Assembly (NCBI GenBank): GCA_963920705.1
Contig: OY987236.1
Location: forward strand, 6,000,190 to 6,064,189
Length of the DNA: 64,000 bases
From: Odiellus spinosus
Lineage: Eukaryota > Arthropoda > Arachnida > Opiliones > Phalangiidae
Direction: 5' to 3'
In this document: one piece after another, positions 36,549-47,800 of the stretch
Layout of the letters: each line of letters starts with the position of its first letter
Numbering within the stretch: the stretch's first letter is position 1
Made by a program: the position numbers and the translations under genes
Notes under the pieces: model-generated
The model's input: only the letters and a program-made list of their open reading frames with translations
The model's database searches: none
Told to the model about the DNA's origin: nothing

Positions 36549-37796
36549 TTTAACTGAAAATTTAATAGGAAATAATTTTGTGCCTGTAGTTATGCCAAAT
36601 GAAAACTTGAATTTATTCATTTATTCATGAATTAATTAATCCCTAAATTTTTAATAGAAAAGTCATAAAAATTATAATAAATTATTTTTACAAGTAATAA
36701 TAGCATAAGCAAATATTTGTGCCAGAAGTTTATAATATTTTTTACTTTCAAAAAAGGTAAATATATACTTCTGGTTATAGTATCATTGTTAATGTTAATA
36801 AATTTGAAGTAAATTTAGGGCAAAATAATTATTTTATACGATTATTTACAATATATAAAGTTTCTTTTTTATAAGTCAATATATATATATACAATTTAGA
36901 TCAAATTTAAAACTAATTTCTCAAACTTAAATCAAATTAAATTAGCATAAATTAAATGGCCTCATAAATTTTCCTGAAGTTCAAATAGAATAAAATAAGA
37001 CCATGTTTATATACTGAAGCTTTATCATAAAAAATAAATGTGTTAGAAAAGATATTCAAAGTCCAATTTTTTGCAAATGATGCCAATTATTTCGAAAAGG
37101 CCTATTTCTTTCTTAAAGGTAAAGGACTCTAAATACTTGAACTTTAAAGGTGTAAGAAACTTGAATGTTTATTATAAATTAAATAAATGTTCATAGTTTT
37201 TTTGCTCTTTGAAATATAATTAATATTTTACTGTCGCCCGACAGTTTTTTTTAGTTTCAGTTTCTGTTTTTAGTTTTTTATCCTTCAGTGATTTAACATC
37301 AAAATTACATCGAAATGAGTCTCCCCTTCGCTTCTCGGTTACGCGTATGTGCATAACTTATTATTACCGCCCATTTCCTTTCTGAAAAACTTTTGTGTGT
37401 TTGGCATTTTATCAAAACTAAGTTTCTGATCTGCCTAATGATTTTAAATTTTAATGTCTGTCCCCTTTGAAACAATCTTAAAAAAACCTAATCCCTTTTA
37501 GTGGGAGAAATGTTTTTATATTATTTCTACCCTTACTATGAATTATGGCCCTCAGGCTATATAGTGATAATACAGTTTTTATAAAGGGCCACTGTCAACA
37601 AAATATTTGAAAAACAGCATCTATTTACAGTATCAACAGTTTTTTTTAGAAATTACTGGGTTCATATAAACCTGAAACATCTGCAATACTGTAAAATATC
37701 AGAAAATTTTAATTCTGTCAAAAAATCAGGAAAAATACTAAACATTTTGTCTTTAATCATTGAAATGAGGGAAATTTATACAAATAAGAGTATGTT

Positions 37797-37890
37797 GATT
37801 ACCAGGGTAATGGTAATTTACTGTTTGTTCTGGTAAAATTACCAGGGTAATGGTAATTTACCGTTTGTTCTGGTAAAATTACCAAAATGG
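37797..37890. repeat. Tandem duplication of about 39 bp
   Basis: Two nearly identical copies of ATTACCAGGGTAATGGTAAT followed by TTACTGTTTGTTCTGGTAAA, then a partial third. The repeat is rich in short palindromic GGTAATTTACC pieces. A similar GGTAAATTACC-rich patch lies near 11640-11700. Confidence 0.85.
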
Positions 37891-37969
37891 TAATTTCATA
37901 ATTTAAAGCGTTTCGAATTAAAAACGAACCACTTGCTACTCTAGTAATAATTCATATTTATAGAAATTA

Positions 37970-38729
37970 AAGGACCACAGTCAACAAAAGTTTTTTTTAT
38001 ACATTTTATATTCATTATATTTGGGCATAGCGCGCCATTATTAGACCTACGTCACATTGTCTAAATTTCTCACGCCCTTTTATAGTAGTAGCGGTCTCAT
38101 AATGACGTCATTATAATTTTGACGCCAAAATAATGTTATGTGAAAACGACAATTTTATTTTCCTGATTACAAAAATCGTTTTACTTGGGTTGAATGTATT
38201 TCATAACATAATTGATATTTTAGAACCAAAATTGGACAATTCCAAAAAAGCAGCCCTTAACCTTTTAAATGCATCAAAGGTAAAGTGTGAACGAACTTAA
38301 TGAAGAGCACTTAACGAACTTAATCAAGTGCACTTAACGAACTTAATCAAGTGCACTTAACGAACTTAATCAAGTGCACTTAACGAACTTAATCAAGTGA
38401 ACTTAGCGATCTTGATCAAGTGCACTTAGCGATCTTGATCAAGTGCACTTAGCGATCTTGATCAAGTGCACTTAGCGATCTTGATCAAGTGCACTTAACG
38501 AACTTGATCAAGTGCACTTAACGAACTTGATCAAGAGCACTTAACATTGAAGATGGGTTATAACAGTAATTGTAGTTTCCTCCACATGATAATAGCTCTG
38601 TTAACAGAAGCCCAGGGGTTCATCGCATTCTTAAATTTATAGTATCCCTCCACTGTAGCTTTAATAGTTATAAATAATTGGTAGTTTGTCTTTTAAAACA
38701 GTATACGAATTTTGTTGACAGTGGTCCTT
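37970..38729. mobile_element. Non-autonomous TIR element, 760 bp, TA target duplication
   Basis: The left end AAGGACCACAGTCAACAAAA (37970) pairs with the right end TTTTGTTGACAGTGGTCCTT (to 38729), one mismatch in about 20. TA flanks both ends (37968-37969 and 38730-38731). A third copy of the same terminal repeat, AAGGGCCACTGTCAACAAAA, sits alone at about 37583, also after TA. There is no transposase. The interior includes the 38290-38545 satellite. Tc1/mariner-like MITE is the best guess. Confidence 0.82.
38290..38545. repeat. 23-bp minisatellite, about 11 units, inside a TIR element
   Basis: Units combine GCACTTAACGAACTT with AATCAAGT; a central block has GCACTTAGCGATCTT with GATCAAGT. Each unit boundary forms AAGTGCACTT and the central variants form CTTGATCAAG, both perfect palindromes. 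The array lies wholly within the 37970-38729 element. Confidence 0.93.
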
Positions 38730-39032
38730 TAGATAAAACACCGGCTGGGGATTTTTCATAAATATAAAAGCTATACCTCTATACGATCAGAGCATAATAT
38801 CGGATGAAAAAAAAAGCTTCTTTATGTTTGCGTTGAAAGACCTGTTAGAAGGGATGTACCGTTTTTCGTATGTAAAAAAAAAGCTCAGAAAAACGTATGT
38901 TTAGCTGTTTTTACACGCGTACCCTTGTTGATTACATTCTAGAGATTTTTAGTTTACAAATCTCTCACGCACGCTCGAAGAATAACCGGCCTTATTGAAA
39001 GAAGGTTTCTTCTTTCTAACGGACGTCTCAAA

Positions 39033-40890
39033 ATGAATCCTCGATGTATAATCGGTTCATTAATGTGCTTACACGTACTTTACTTATGCCGCTTTGTCGA
39101 CGGAAGTCAGACCAAGGAGCGCAAGAGATTAGTGTTACTTTCATTTGACGGCTTTCGATGGGATTATATCGATAAATTTGATACGCCTAATTTCGATGCT
39201 CTAGCCAAAAACGGAGTCCACGCCCGTCTTGGCATAAGACCAGTATTTTCCACCAAAACCTTTCCTAACCACTATACCATAGTGACGGGTAAGAAAAAGA
39301 TTTCTTCATTTCTTCTAATCGGTCATAAAAACTGCCTAAGGTAATTTCCCACATATTATCCTGTTGCACCATGGCTCGCAATCATTTTGAGTTTATTTTG
39401 TATAGCAATTTTTCAGATTGGGGTTAAATTTACTGTTTGAGCTATTGGAAATATGTATAGGGGCTGGAGGCTGCAAATGCTGTTATTTATTATTTATATG
39501 TCTGATCGTAAGTCTTGTACATGTTCACTACCCAGAAAGTGACCAATTACTTGAAGATGAAAAGCCGCGAAACATATGTCCCTATATAAGTAGTCTTATA
39601 TAAATGTATTTTTGGGTTCAAATATTAAAGATCGAAATATGTAGATAATGCTCAATTAATTTTGGGTTGACCTATAAACGCAGGTCTTTATGAGGAAAGT
39701 CACGGTATTGTCAACAACCGTATGTATGATCCATTATTCGACGCGTCATTCAAACCCGGGAACAACGAAACGAGATGGTGGGACGGTGGTCAACCCATTT
39801 GGATCACGGCGAGACTTCAAAATAAGACCAGCGCCGTTTATTTTTGGCCGGGTTCAGAGACCAAACTCAGCGGGGTTTTTGCAAATTACTATTACGCGTA
39901 TAACATATCAGTCCCATTCAAGGACAGGCTGGACCAAGTAATTGATTGGTTGGCCGACGACAACGTTGACTTCGCGGCGGCTTACGTTAATGAGCCTGAC
40001 GGCGAGGGACACAAGTTTGGCGCTTTCAGTACCCAAGTGGAGGAGAAGGTGCGTGAAATGGACCAATTACTCGGATACTTTTTGGGGAGAATGGACGAAA
40101 AAGGCTTAACGAGTTCTACAAATATTATCGTCCTCAGCGATCACGGTGAGCTACCTTGCGCGTCAATGACCACGCATTTATTTTGTGGAATTTGTTTTAA
40201 TTGCGCGTCATCGTAATTATACGTACAGGGATGACTAACGTTACGAAAGACGAAGAGCACGTTATTGTTTTGAGAGACTATCTGGATATGGAAAAAGAAG
40301 TAAAAAGGATTCCACAAACGGGATCCGTTGCCATGATCATTCCCAAAGAAGGTATGAAGGACACAATCTACCAAAAGCTGCTTGATTCTAAGAGGCCAAT
40401 AACTGTCTACAAGAAAGAAGATATTCCGGAAAGAATGCATTATAAGAATCACAGAAGAATTCACGACATAGTAGTCATAGCTGATGATGGATATTACATA
40501 GTCCAGGTAAAAATAGACTAGAAACAAATTATTTTAAGCTGCATGAGCATTAGAACTTAATTGGCATATAATTTTGAGTAGGAACGCCCTATAAATTTCG
40601 ACAGAATTGGACCTGGAGAACACGGGTACGACAACGATCTGATTTCGATGAAACCCATTTTTTACGCAAAGGGACCAGACTTTAAAAAAGATTACGTCAT
40701 ACCGAATACGTTTGACAATGTTAATATTTATTCACTCATGTGCCATTTGATGGACATTAAGCCAGCCCCTAATAACGGTAGTTGGACAGAAGTTAGGGAA
40801 GTTCTCGTTAGTAGTGGCTCAACCTTTAATTTTTTTAGTTATATTGTCTTTGTGTCTTTTTTTATAGCCAAATTTATAAGTTTCAGCTAA
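39033..40890 (+). CDS. ENPP-family ectonucleotide pyrophosphatase/phosphodiesterase, 434 aa
   Basis: Exons 39033-39288, 39684-40145, 40229-40506 and 40582-40890 join to 434 codons plus TAA. ENPP enzymes hydrolyse phosphodiester or pyrophosphate bonds with two zinc ions outside the cell. A signal peptide covers about residues 1-24. The first metal Asp is in LLSFDGFRWDYI, the nucleophile Thr in STKTFPNHYTIVTG, further metal ligands in NEPDGEGHKFG, VLSDHGM and GPGEHGYDN. Human ENPP4 and ENPP5 are of similar size, and no somatomedin-B or nuclease-like domain is present. The last 25 residues form a hydrophobic tail after SSGS (FNFFSYIVFVSFFIAKF) with no basic residues after it except the tail end. 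That suggests a GPI anchor or a single C-terminal membrane span. The exact paralogue is not decided. Confidence 0.92.
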
Positions 40891-41335
40891 CATACTTAAG
40901 TTCTCATGTGCAATAAATATACTTCATCTCAATTTGGAAAATGTTATTAAATAATCGCATAGCGTTTCAGAATCCACACATTCCAAGCTCCGGAGAATTT
41001 TTTTTTTTTTTAATCTCCAGATTTTTCCATGTCTGGTTCTCCATTTGTATCCTTACGCAATACAGCTTAAAATTACAATTATTAACTGTGCACGAAAATT
41101 TCTATCTTATTTGTTAATTTTCTGGACTCTAGGAGTTTAGATCTAAGCCTATTTTTTACCGTAAATGTGTTGGTCATTTTTATGACCAAGGTCTGATAAA
41201 GCACGTGAGTACTCTTTGTTCAAATTTTCCCGCTTCAAAATATTATAAGGGTTTCCGTTCTTCTTCTAGTCACGTGAGTATAATTTCCGGCTTCTGATTA
41301 TTCTGATAGGGGGAAAGATGACAAACAGTTTTAAG

Positions 41336-43162
41336 CATAGCCTCCTCGATCACGCGCTTCGGCTGCGCTCGCGCTATAGAAGCCCCGGCAAAGAAAAAAA
41401 TTAACATGTGTTTGAGAGAATAAATGGAAAATTAAAACTCCCCCAAAAGACGGTGCGAAAAAGCACTAAAATGTAGGGGAGAAAAGTCGAGGGGAGAAAC
41501 AAATTCTTGTCTAAAGTTTTAAATTTACGCTCCAGCTTCCTGATTTTTTAACCACATCTAATTAAGTATGTACGGATAATTTACAAATTAATTCCAAGCC
41601 TTTGAGAATTACAGATTTGGCGTTAATAATTGTTGAAACTAGCGAACCTATTATTTTTCTTTACTGACGGAGCTTTTTGCGGTTTTCACCTATTGCGCGG
41701 GGTTCTTTTTAAATCTAAAGCCTTGATCCATTAACACAGGCACTGCAGTCACGCTGTAGATGCTATTTATAAACTTATATTCTAATTTCACCCTCTGATT
41801 TGATTTTTATTCTATGACAATATACTATTTTACTCAAAACCAAGTGTTAAAATTAATAAGGTTGCAATTGTGAGAATTGATAAGAGAGAGAAATTACTAA
41901 ATTTTGAAGCCGGGTAATAGGCCTTATTATAAAATAATCTTGGAAACGAATAAAAGAACCGTTAAAAAGCACCCGTTTGTATTGATGATGGTCCCTTTTT
42001 TCAAGGCTGGTACAAAGTGTAGGATTTTCTATACTTTTTCCAGCCTTGAAACTAACAAAAAGAGCCGTTAGTTGATTAGTTCCATGCGTTAAATAGAACC
42101 CGTTTATACGGAAGATGGGACATTTTTTCAAGGTTGAGACGTAGTCGGAATTAATGTTATCGTCTATTCGGGACAACTCTGTTTTCAAACCACTCTTCCC
42201 TGTTTCGGCGCGAAAATCTAAATACGGCGGTCTTCTCTTGTCTTTTCGTAGGATACAGTTGTCTAAACATTTTGAGAGCTCTCTGATGGATATTTATTTC
42301 CTAGTAGTACATCACATCCTTGTACACTAACTTGTAAGAAATCCCTTAATATTTTCATAAACAATAGCATTGTGGAATGAGAGTCCCCAAATAATTTGAG
42401 ATTCTCTTTAAATTTAAAACATTCACCACCATCTTAACCTATGATCAGATAGTAGTAGTATCAATATGTTGTAAAAAATATATTTATAAAACTATACCAA
42501 TATAAGATTGCTCCGAACAACATTTTTTCCAAACCTAGTTATTTAATCTAATCTAGGGTTGTAAGGCGAAATATTTCCCTAACCAGATTTCATAATTTTA
42601 GGGTGATAAATTTAAATTAAAAATTAATTATCAATGTAAGGTGGTAGCGTGTAAGTTGTGAAAATTTGGGAGAGAAGTTTTTTTGCCGTTTTCAAAACGC
42701 CATACATTGTTATTTAACTATAATGAGAGTAGATTAACACTAATCTATTATCATTATAGTTAAATACCTATGTATTGCATTTGGAAAATGGCAGGAAAAC
42801 TTCTCTCCCAAAATTTCAAAACTTACCCGAGTTAACGCGGTAAAGCTTTGCACACGCTACAATCTTACGTTGATATTTAATTTTTTACTTAAAAACTAAT
42901 CACCCTAAAATTATGAAACCTGGTTAGGGAGATAAAATAAACTAATTTGCAAAACATATATTTTAATTGTGGCTTTTAAAAATCATTAAAGACCTGAAAA
43001 GGGCAAAACCCTTCAAATTTGGTCAGTTTCCCCCCTTTGAGACGTGCATCAGTTTGGGGGAGTTTTGTAAATCTCGAGAATTCATTTATTCGCGGATTTC
43101 GGCCGATTGCCGGGGCTTCTATAGCGCAAGCGCAGCCGAAGCGCGTGATCGAGGAGGCTATG
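41336..43162. mobile_element. Non-autonomous DNA transposon, 1,827 bp, with 54-bp TIRs and 8-bp target duplication
   Basis: The left end starts CATAGCCTCCTCGATCACGC and the right end is its reverse complement over 54 bp with one mismatch (C/T at TIR position 35). Both ends are flanked by the identical 8-mer GTTTTAAG (41328-41335 and 43163-43170). The TIRs are much more GC-rich than the flanks. No transposase-like frame is present; the largest internal frame (111 aa, minus, 41853-42188) resembles nothing I know. The interior has a direct repeat (near 41969 and 42100) and a second fold-back unit (42573-42933). An 8-bp duplication fits the hAT, P or Merlin groups. The end CATAG does not settle which. 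Confidence 0.92.
42573..42933. mobile_element. Fold-back unit nested in the 41336-43162 element
   Basis: Left arm TTCCCTAACCAGATTTCATA near 42574 and right arm ending ATGAAACCTGGTTAGGGA near 42930 are inverted copies. The symmetry runs through TTTTAGGGTGAT, TTGGGAGAGAAG and TATTTAACTATAATGA to a centre near 42740. Arms are imperfect (roughly 10-20% different by eye). No target duplication was found at its edges. Confidence 0.72.
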
Positions 43163-43443
43163 GTTTTAAGTCATTGAAGTTCGTTATAATCAATCAATAA
43201 ATAATTAAATTCTTCAAATTTTCGTGCACAGTATTACGAGGTAATTTGTATTTTAATAATTCTGTAATTGTAACTTTATTCAGATAAGTAGAGATTTCAT
43301 TTTAAGGTTAGCTAGGCCTATCGTAATCGTAAACTAATGATTTTCAACACAGGCTTAGTGTTCTTTGTTTCTTTGAGCTTTTGTTTTTGCGAAGGACCTT
43401 CACTTCATCTGTTGTGGTTTTTTTAATTTTCAGATAAGCAAGA

Positions 43444-44361
43444 ATGTTTCCGTTCAATATGTTCCACGAGCCTCTGAGGCCCTTCAACACTCAGTACCGT
43501 TGTTATTCCGTGTCTATGCTGCCAGGAAACGAACGTCATGATGTTGAACGCGGTGGGAAGATCATTATGCCTCCATCAGCTTTAGATCAACTAACTCGCT
43601 TAAACATAGTTTACCCAATGCTCTTTAAACTGACGAACAAAAAAGCTGACAGAATTACCCATTGTGGCGTTTTGGAGTTTGTTGCGGATGAGGGAAAAGT
43701 CTACCTACCTTATTGGCTAATGAGAAATCTATTGCTCGAGGAAGGAGGAATTCTTCATATTGAAAGTGCCACATTGCCAGTTGCTACTTTCTCAAAATTT
43801 CAACCCCAGTCTCCTGATTTTCTCGATATCACTAATCCTAAAGCTGTTTTAGAAAATGCTTTAAGGAATTTTGCTTGTTTAACCACAAATGATGTAATCG
43901 CTATTGAATACAACAACAAAATCTACGAATTATGCGTGCTAGAGTGTAAACCAGGAAGGGCAGTGTCTATCATTGAATGCGACATGAATGTTGAGTTTGC
44001 TGCCCCAGTTGGGTACAAAGAACCAAACTTCAAAGCCCATACTCCGAAGGAGTCGGGTCATGCGATGCAAGAAGATGACCCCAATACCGAGATGTATAAC
44101 CTGGAAAATGAAATCTCCTTTAAGGCCTTTACGGGAAAAGGAGTTAGATTGGATGGCAAGAAAAAGGGTTTAGAACCAGAAGCGAACTCCCAAAAAGTTG
44201 TGGCGAAGCGTGGAATACCAGACTACGACTATGAATTTGGAACAATTAGATTTATTCGTTTGCCTAAGATCATTCAAAATGGAAATACAGAAAAAAATGA
44301 AGACCCATTTTCAGCATTTTCTGGTGCGGGACAAGTACTAAAAAAGAAAGCTCAGAAATGA
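43444..44361 (+). CDS. UFD1: Ubiquitin recognition factor UFD1, 305 aa
   Basis: Adaptor that, with NPL4, links p97/VCP to ubiquitinated clients in ERAD and other extraction reactions. Single coding exon from ATG 43444 to TGA 44361. The N-terminal UT3 double-psi barrel region reads [50 protein letters not shown] and [40 protein letters not shown] and [13 protein letters not shown] follow. The C-terminal part keeps both p97-binding SHP boxes, [11 protein letters not shown] and [11 protein letters not shown]. Length matches human UFD1 (307). A splice acceptor ten bases before the ATG implies a spliced 5' leader. Confidence 0.98.
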   Translation: MFPFNMFHEPLRPFNTQYRCYSVSMLPGNERHDVERGGKIIMPPSALDQLTRLNIVYPMLFKLTNKKADRITHCGVLEFVADEGKVYLPYWLMRNLLLEEGGILHIESATLPVATFSKFQPQSPDFLDITNPKAVLENALRNFACLTTNDVIAIEYNNKIYELCVLECKPGRAVSIIECDMNVEFAAPVGYKEPNFKAHTPKESGHAMQEDDPNTEMYNLENEISFKAFTGKGVRLDGKKKGLEPEANSQKVVAKRGIPDYDYEFGTIRFIRLPKIIQNGNTEKNEDPFSAFSGAGQVLKKKAQK

Positions 44362-44886
44362 TAGGCTCTTTCTAATTGCCTTTATCTTCTACCCAATAAT
44401 TTTATTTGAAAATATTTAATTATATATTTCGAGTAGAATGAAATAAATTGTATATTGACTGAAGAAATTTATGGAAAACCCCCAAGATTTTTCTTACGTA
44501 AAAAACTTGAATAAATATACTTGGCTTCAAGAGGAGTTTGACCAGCAGGTACTTTTTCTCTACGAGAATAGATTGTGTATCAATCCGCTCCAGCTTTTCC
44601 TATTACGCTAACTCCTTTTGAATAGAAGTATAGTGATTCAAAGTTACTGCGACGTCAAGTTAAATTGGTAACAAAGTAATACATTTCCAACCTTAAAAAA
44701 CAAATATTGAGTTGATAGGTTAAGTTGTCGCTCTTTAACGAAAGACTAGCCTTCTGATTGGTGGATGTATTAATTTGAAATTTTCACCGCGAGGAACGTT
44801 CATTCACGAACGGGGAAGCAAGTTTGCAGGCGCTTTACCAAATTTCTCTCAAAGAGAGAATTTTAATCTTCATTAATTCAAAAACT
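44362..44886. other. Intergenic spacer, UFD1 to vinculin-like gene
   Basis: 525 bp between two genes on the same strand. It must hold the UFD1 3' untranslated region (AATAAA at 44442-44447 is a possible poly-A signal) and the promoter of the next gene. I see nothing else. Confidence 0.6.
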
Positions 44887-47800
44887 ATGAAAGAATATCT
44901 TAGTTGTTTACTAAACTCAAAAGTAAAGTTGGGTTATTTGCACCCAGTTATTGAACAAGTAAGTTTTATTTTCTAAACCAAAATTTTAAGTTTTTCTTTA
45001 GGCCTTGGAGAAGGTTAGGCCTATTTTTTTTTTTTTTATATCATCAATGTTTATGTTTTTAGGCCAAAGGTGTTCTATATTCGAGCGAAGAAAGTGTTAC
45101 TGCAGAATGTAACATAAATGGATTAGCTAGTTTACTAACTCATTTGACTACCAGTTTAAAAAATAATGATATTTGTCAGAAAATGGATAACAGCAGGGTA
45201 TGGTTTTGCAATATTAATATTGATGACTATTACCGGGATGAGGTGAAAAATTTTATTCTAAAAATGCTGACTTTCGCAACAGGACTTTCTAAGTTTAGTA
45301 ATTAGTTTCGAAAATGATCTGAATGACAAGATACACAAGTTACGGGATGTGAAAAGTACCTCTGATCACCAAGCTGTCATCGAAACTTGCAGAACTATCA
45401 TGAAAGCTTGGCTTCAAGTACGTAAACGTTCATTCACTGCGCCATCATTGTGATTGATTTAAATTTTCAGCTTATTCTTATGTGGGAGAAGGTGCAAACG
45501 AAAGAAATTAATACTTTGGCTTCCAAAGTTAAGGATAACGTAGTTGTCGTTATAAATACTAAAAGTCCAGACGAATTAGTTACGAATTTTCAGGGACTTT
45601 GCGACGCCATATTAACTTTTAAAGAATCAGCTTCCATCTATGCCAATCAATTATACGATTCAAATTCTGGAAGGCTTATCTTACTATTTGGAAACATCGC
45701 GAGACTCCTTTCAACTCTATCCAAAACTGCGGAGCTTAAATTCAAATATCAAGGTGTAATGGAGGATCCAAAATACATGGTAAGGTATTATTAAAACTCT
45801 TGATATAGTCAGAATAATATATATTTTTTTCTCATTATTTAAGAAATATATGAAATTTTGCTGCGATTCTATCATGTTCTTCGTAGTAGAAGTAACATCG
45901 GCTTTTAAAATTCCTAATAGCAATGGCATTGAAGAGAGTGCCCCTCTCACTCAAAGTGTCCCAGAGTTTATTGAGATTATAGATCAGGTATCCTATTGAG
46001 CATTCCTAACCCTGAATTATTGGAATTTCGAGCCTAATCTTTCAAATTTTCAGATCAGGGATGAAGTGACTTTGAAGATTAAACCCGTAAATTTAGAGAA
46101 ACTCTCGAAAGATTTGATCAATCTTCACTGGTTTTGTTTCAAATTGGTTCCACTTTGTAATCAAGTTTTGAACAAGAGGATTATGGAATCGATGGAAAGG
46201 TTATTAGATTTTCAAGAAGAATTTCTTAAATCAAAGGAATGTTCAGATGGAGTCTTAGACGAGATGGAAACGTTGGAAAAATTGGTCAATATGGCCATTT
46301 TAAGGATTTTATTAGAGTTTTCGACAAATTCTTACAAAGAGGAGAATGACATCATGAAAAATGTCATATTTAAAGTCAAGGAAAATCAAAATGGAAATTT
46401 TCGACAATATCAACCGGAGTTTACTCAACATTTTAAGAAATTACGCGATTTCATTGAGAAGTTGTGTTTGGTTATTCAGATCATCTTGAAATGTTGTACT
46501 TTCAATACCGGTAACTGCGAGAGGTTTTGTGAGAGTAATAATGACATTTACAGTTTTCTTAAATTTTTGTAGCAAAATGGTGGATTACTGTTTGCATGAG
46601 GAGATTATTATTCGTCAATGACTCTCTGCTTCAATGTTTAGAAGATTACGTCACTGATCCAACTAACGTAGCGACTATTCATCAACTGAATTTAGTTAAG
46701 AAAGAATGGGATATGATTCTAAAAGTTACGATTAATAACGTACTTACCATCATTGATACTTCGGAGTTTCTTAAACTTATTGGTAATAAATACTAATTAT
46801 TTATTAATGTTAAATATTAAGAGCAGTCGAGTTAAATCATTTGAACATTATGGACTAATCTTAGCGTAAATTTTAAAATTTTTAGATTCTGGAATCAAAA
46901 ATATTTTGGGTGCGATGGAAGACGAAGTATCTAATGAAACTGAACTCGAACAGTGGAAAGTAGACACCCATAAAGTCATAATCTATTCCAAGATCTCACT
47001 CAGAGTTGTAGAAGCCTTTTCCATGACCAAACTAGGTCAGAATGGTCGCAAAGCCATAAAATTATCCTCAAATCAAGTCATATGCTGTAAATATTTGCCT
47101 TTTTACTTAAAGGGAGAATGAACTTCATTATTTTTATTCATTTGCTTATCTGAAAGAATAAGATTAATTATTAGCAAAATATAATATTGTAGGCTTAGCT
47201 CAATGCAGGATATTTCAATATTTTTCCAAGTTTAGCCTACATTCCAATTAAGTTCAATCTATCTAGCAGAGGCTAACCAACTCATAAATACTGAAATTAG
47301 AAAATTTATTTTAATCGAGTTCGAAGTTTTATTTTAAAGTTAATATTTGTAGTTTTTTAAACAAACTGGGTCTTAGAATTCTATAAAAAAATTAACTTCA
47401 TTATCCCTTTACAATGAACTATTAAACTTCAATCATTAATTAGTGTTGGAAAACAATTCTAGGTCTGAAAAGTGTAAATCTGTACAAAAACACCTATTTG
47501 GAAGATCCAAAAAATGATGAAGTGAAAAGGAAAATGTTTATGTATCTAAATAATCTCGGGATGGAAATAGAGAAGTTATTGGTTCTTTGCAACGACGTAA
47601 AATCTATGGATATGTATAATACTGAAACTGGCTCTGAACTTGATGGTAAATGAATTATCACTCTTGAATACAGCTTTAATTAGTAAATTTTTATTATTTT
47701 TGTATTTAGACGAAGCCAAGAATGAGTTTAGAATATCGGATATTCTGAATGAGCTCTCGATTGAAGAAATGGTTGAAAAAAATTCTTTCTCTTCAGCCTT

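Larger units (their letters stand above)
36549..39032. other. Intergenic region rich in repeats
   Basis: No coding exon recognised. It contains a solitary terminal repeat at about 37582, a duplicated roughly 39-bp segment at 37797-37890, a complete terminal-repeat element at 37970-38729 with an internal 23-bp array, and AT-rich sequence elsewhere. The last 150 bp should include the promoter of the 39033 gene. Confidence 0.6.
40891..43443. other. Intergenic region dominated by one transposable element
   Basis: Between the ENPP stop and the UFD1 start. Most of it (41336-43162) is a terminal-repeat element. The remainder is the ENPP 3' region and, at 43163-43443, the UFD1 upstream region. A splice acceptor (TTTTCAG at about 43427-43433), ten bases before the UFD1 ATG, suggests a 5' non-coding exon upstream. 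Confidence 0.65.

Noticed and set aside
39418-39603. 61-codon hydrophobic, cysteine-rich frame in the first ENPP intron
   Set aside because: No match to the ENPP family at this place; splicing 39288 to 39684 keeps phase and homology without it.
41853-42188. 111-codon minus-strand frame inside the TIR element, first thought to be a transposase piece
   Set aside because: No catalytic or DNA-binding pattern of a known transposase; it overlaps internal repeats.
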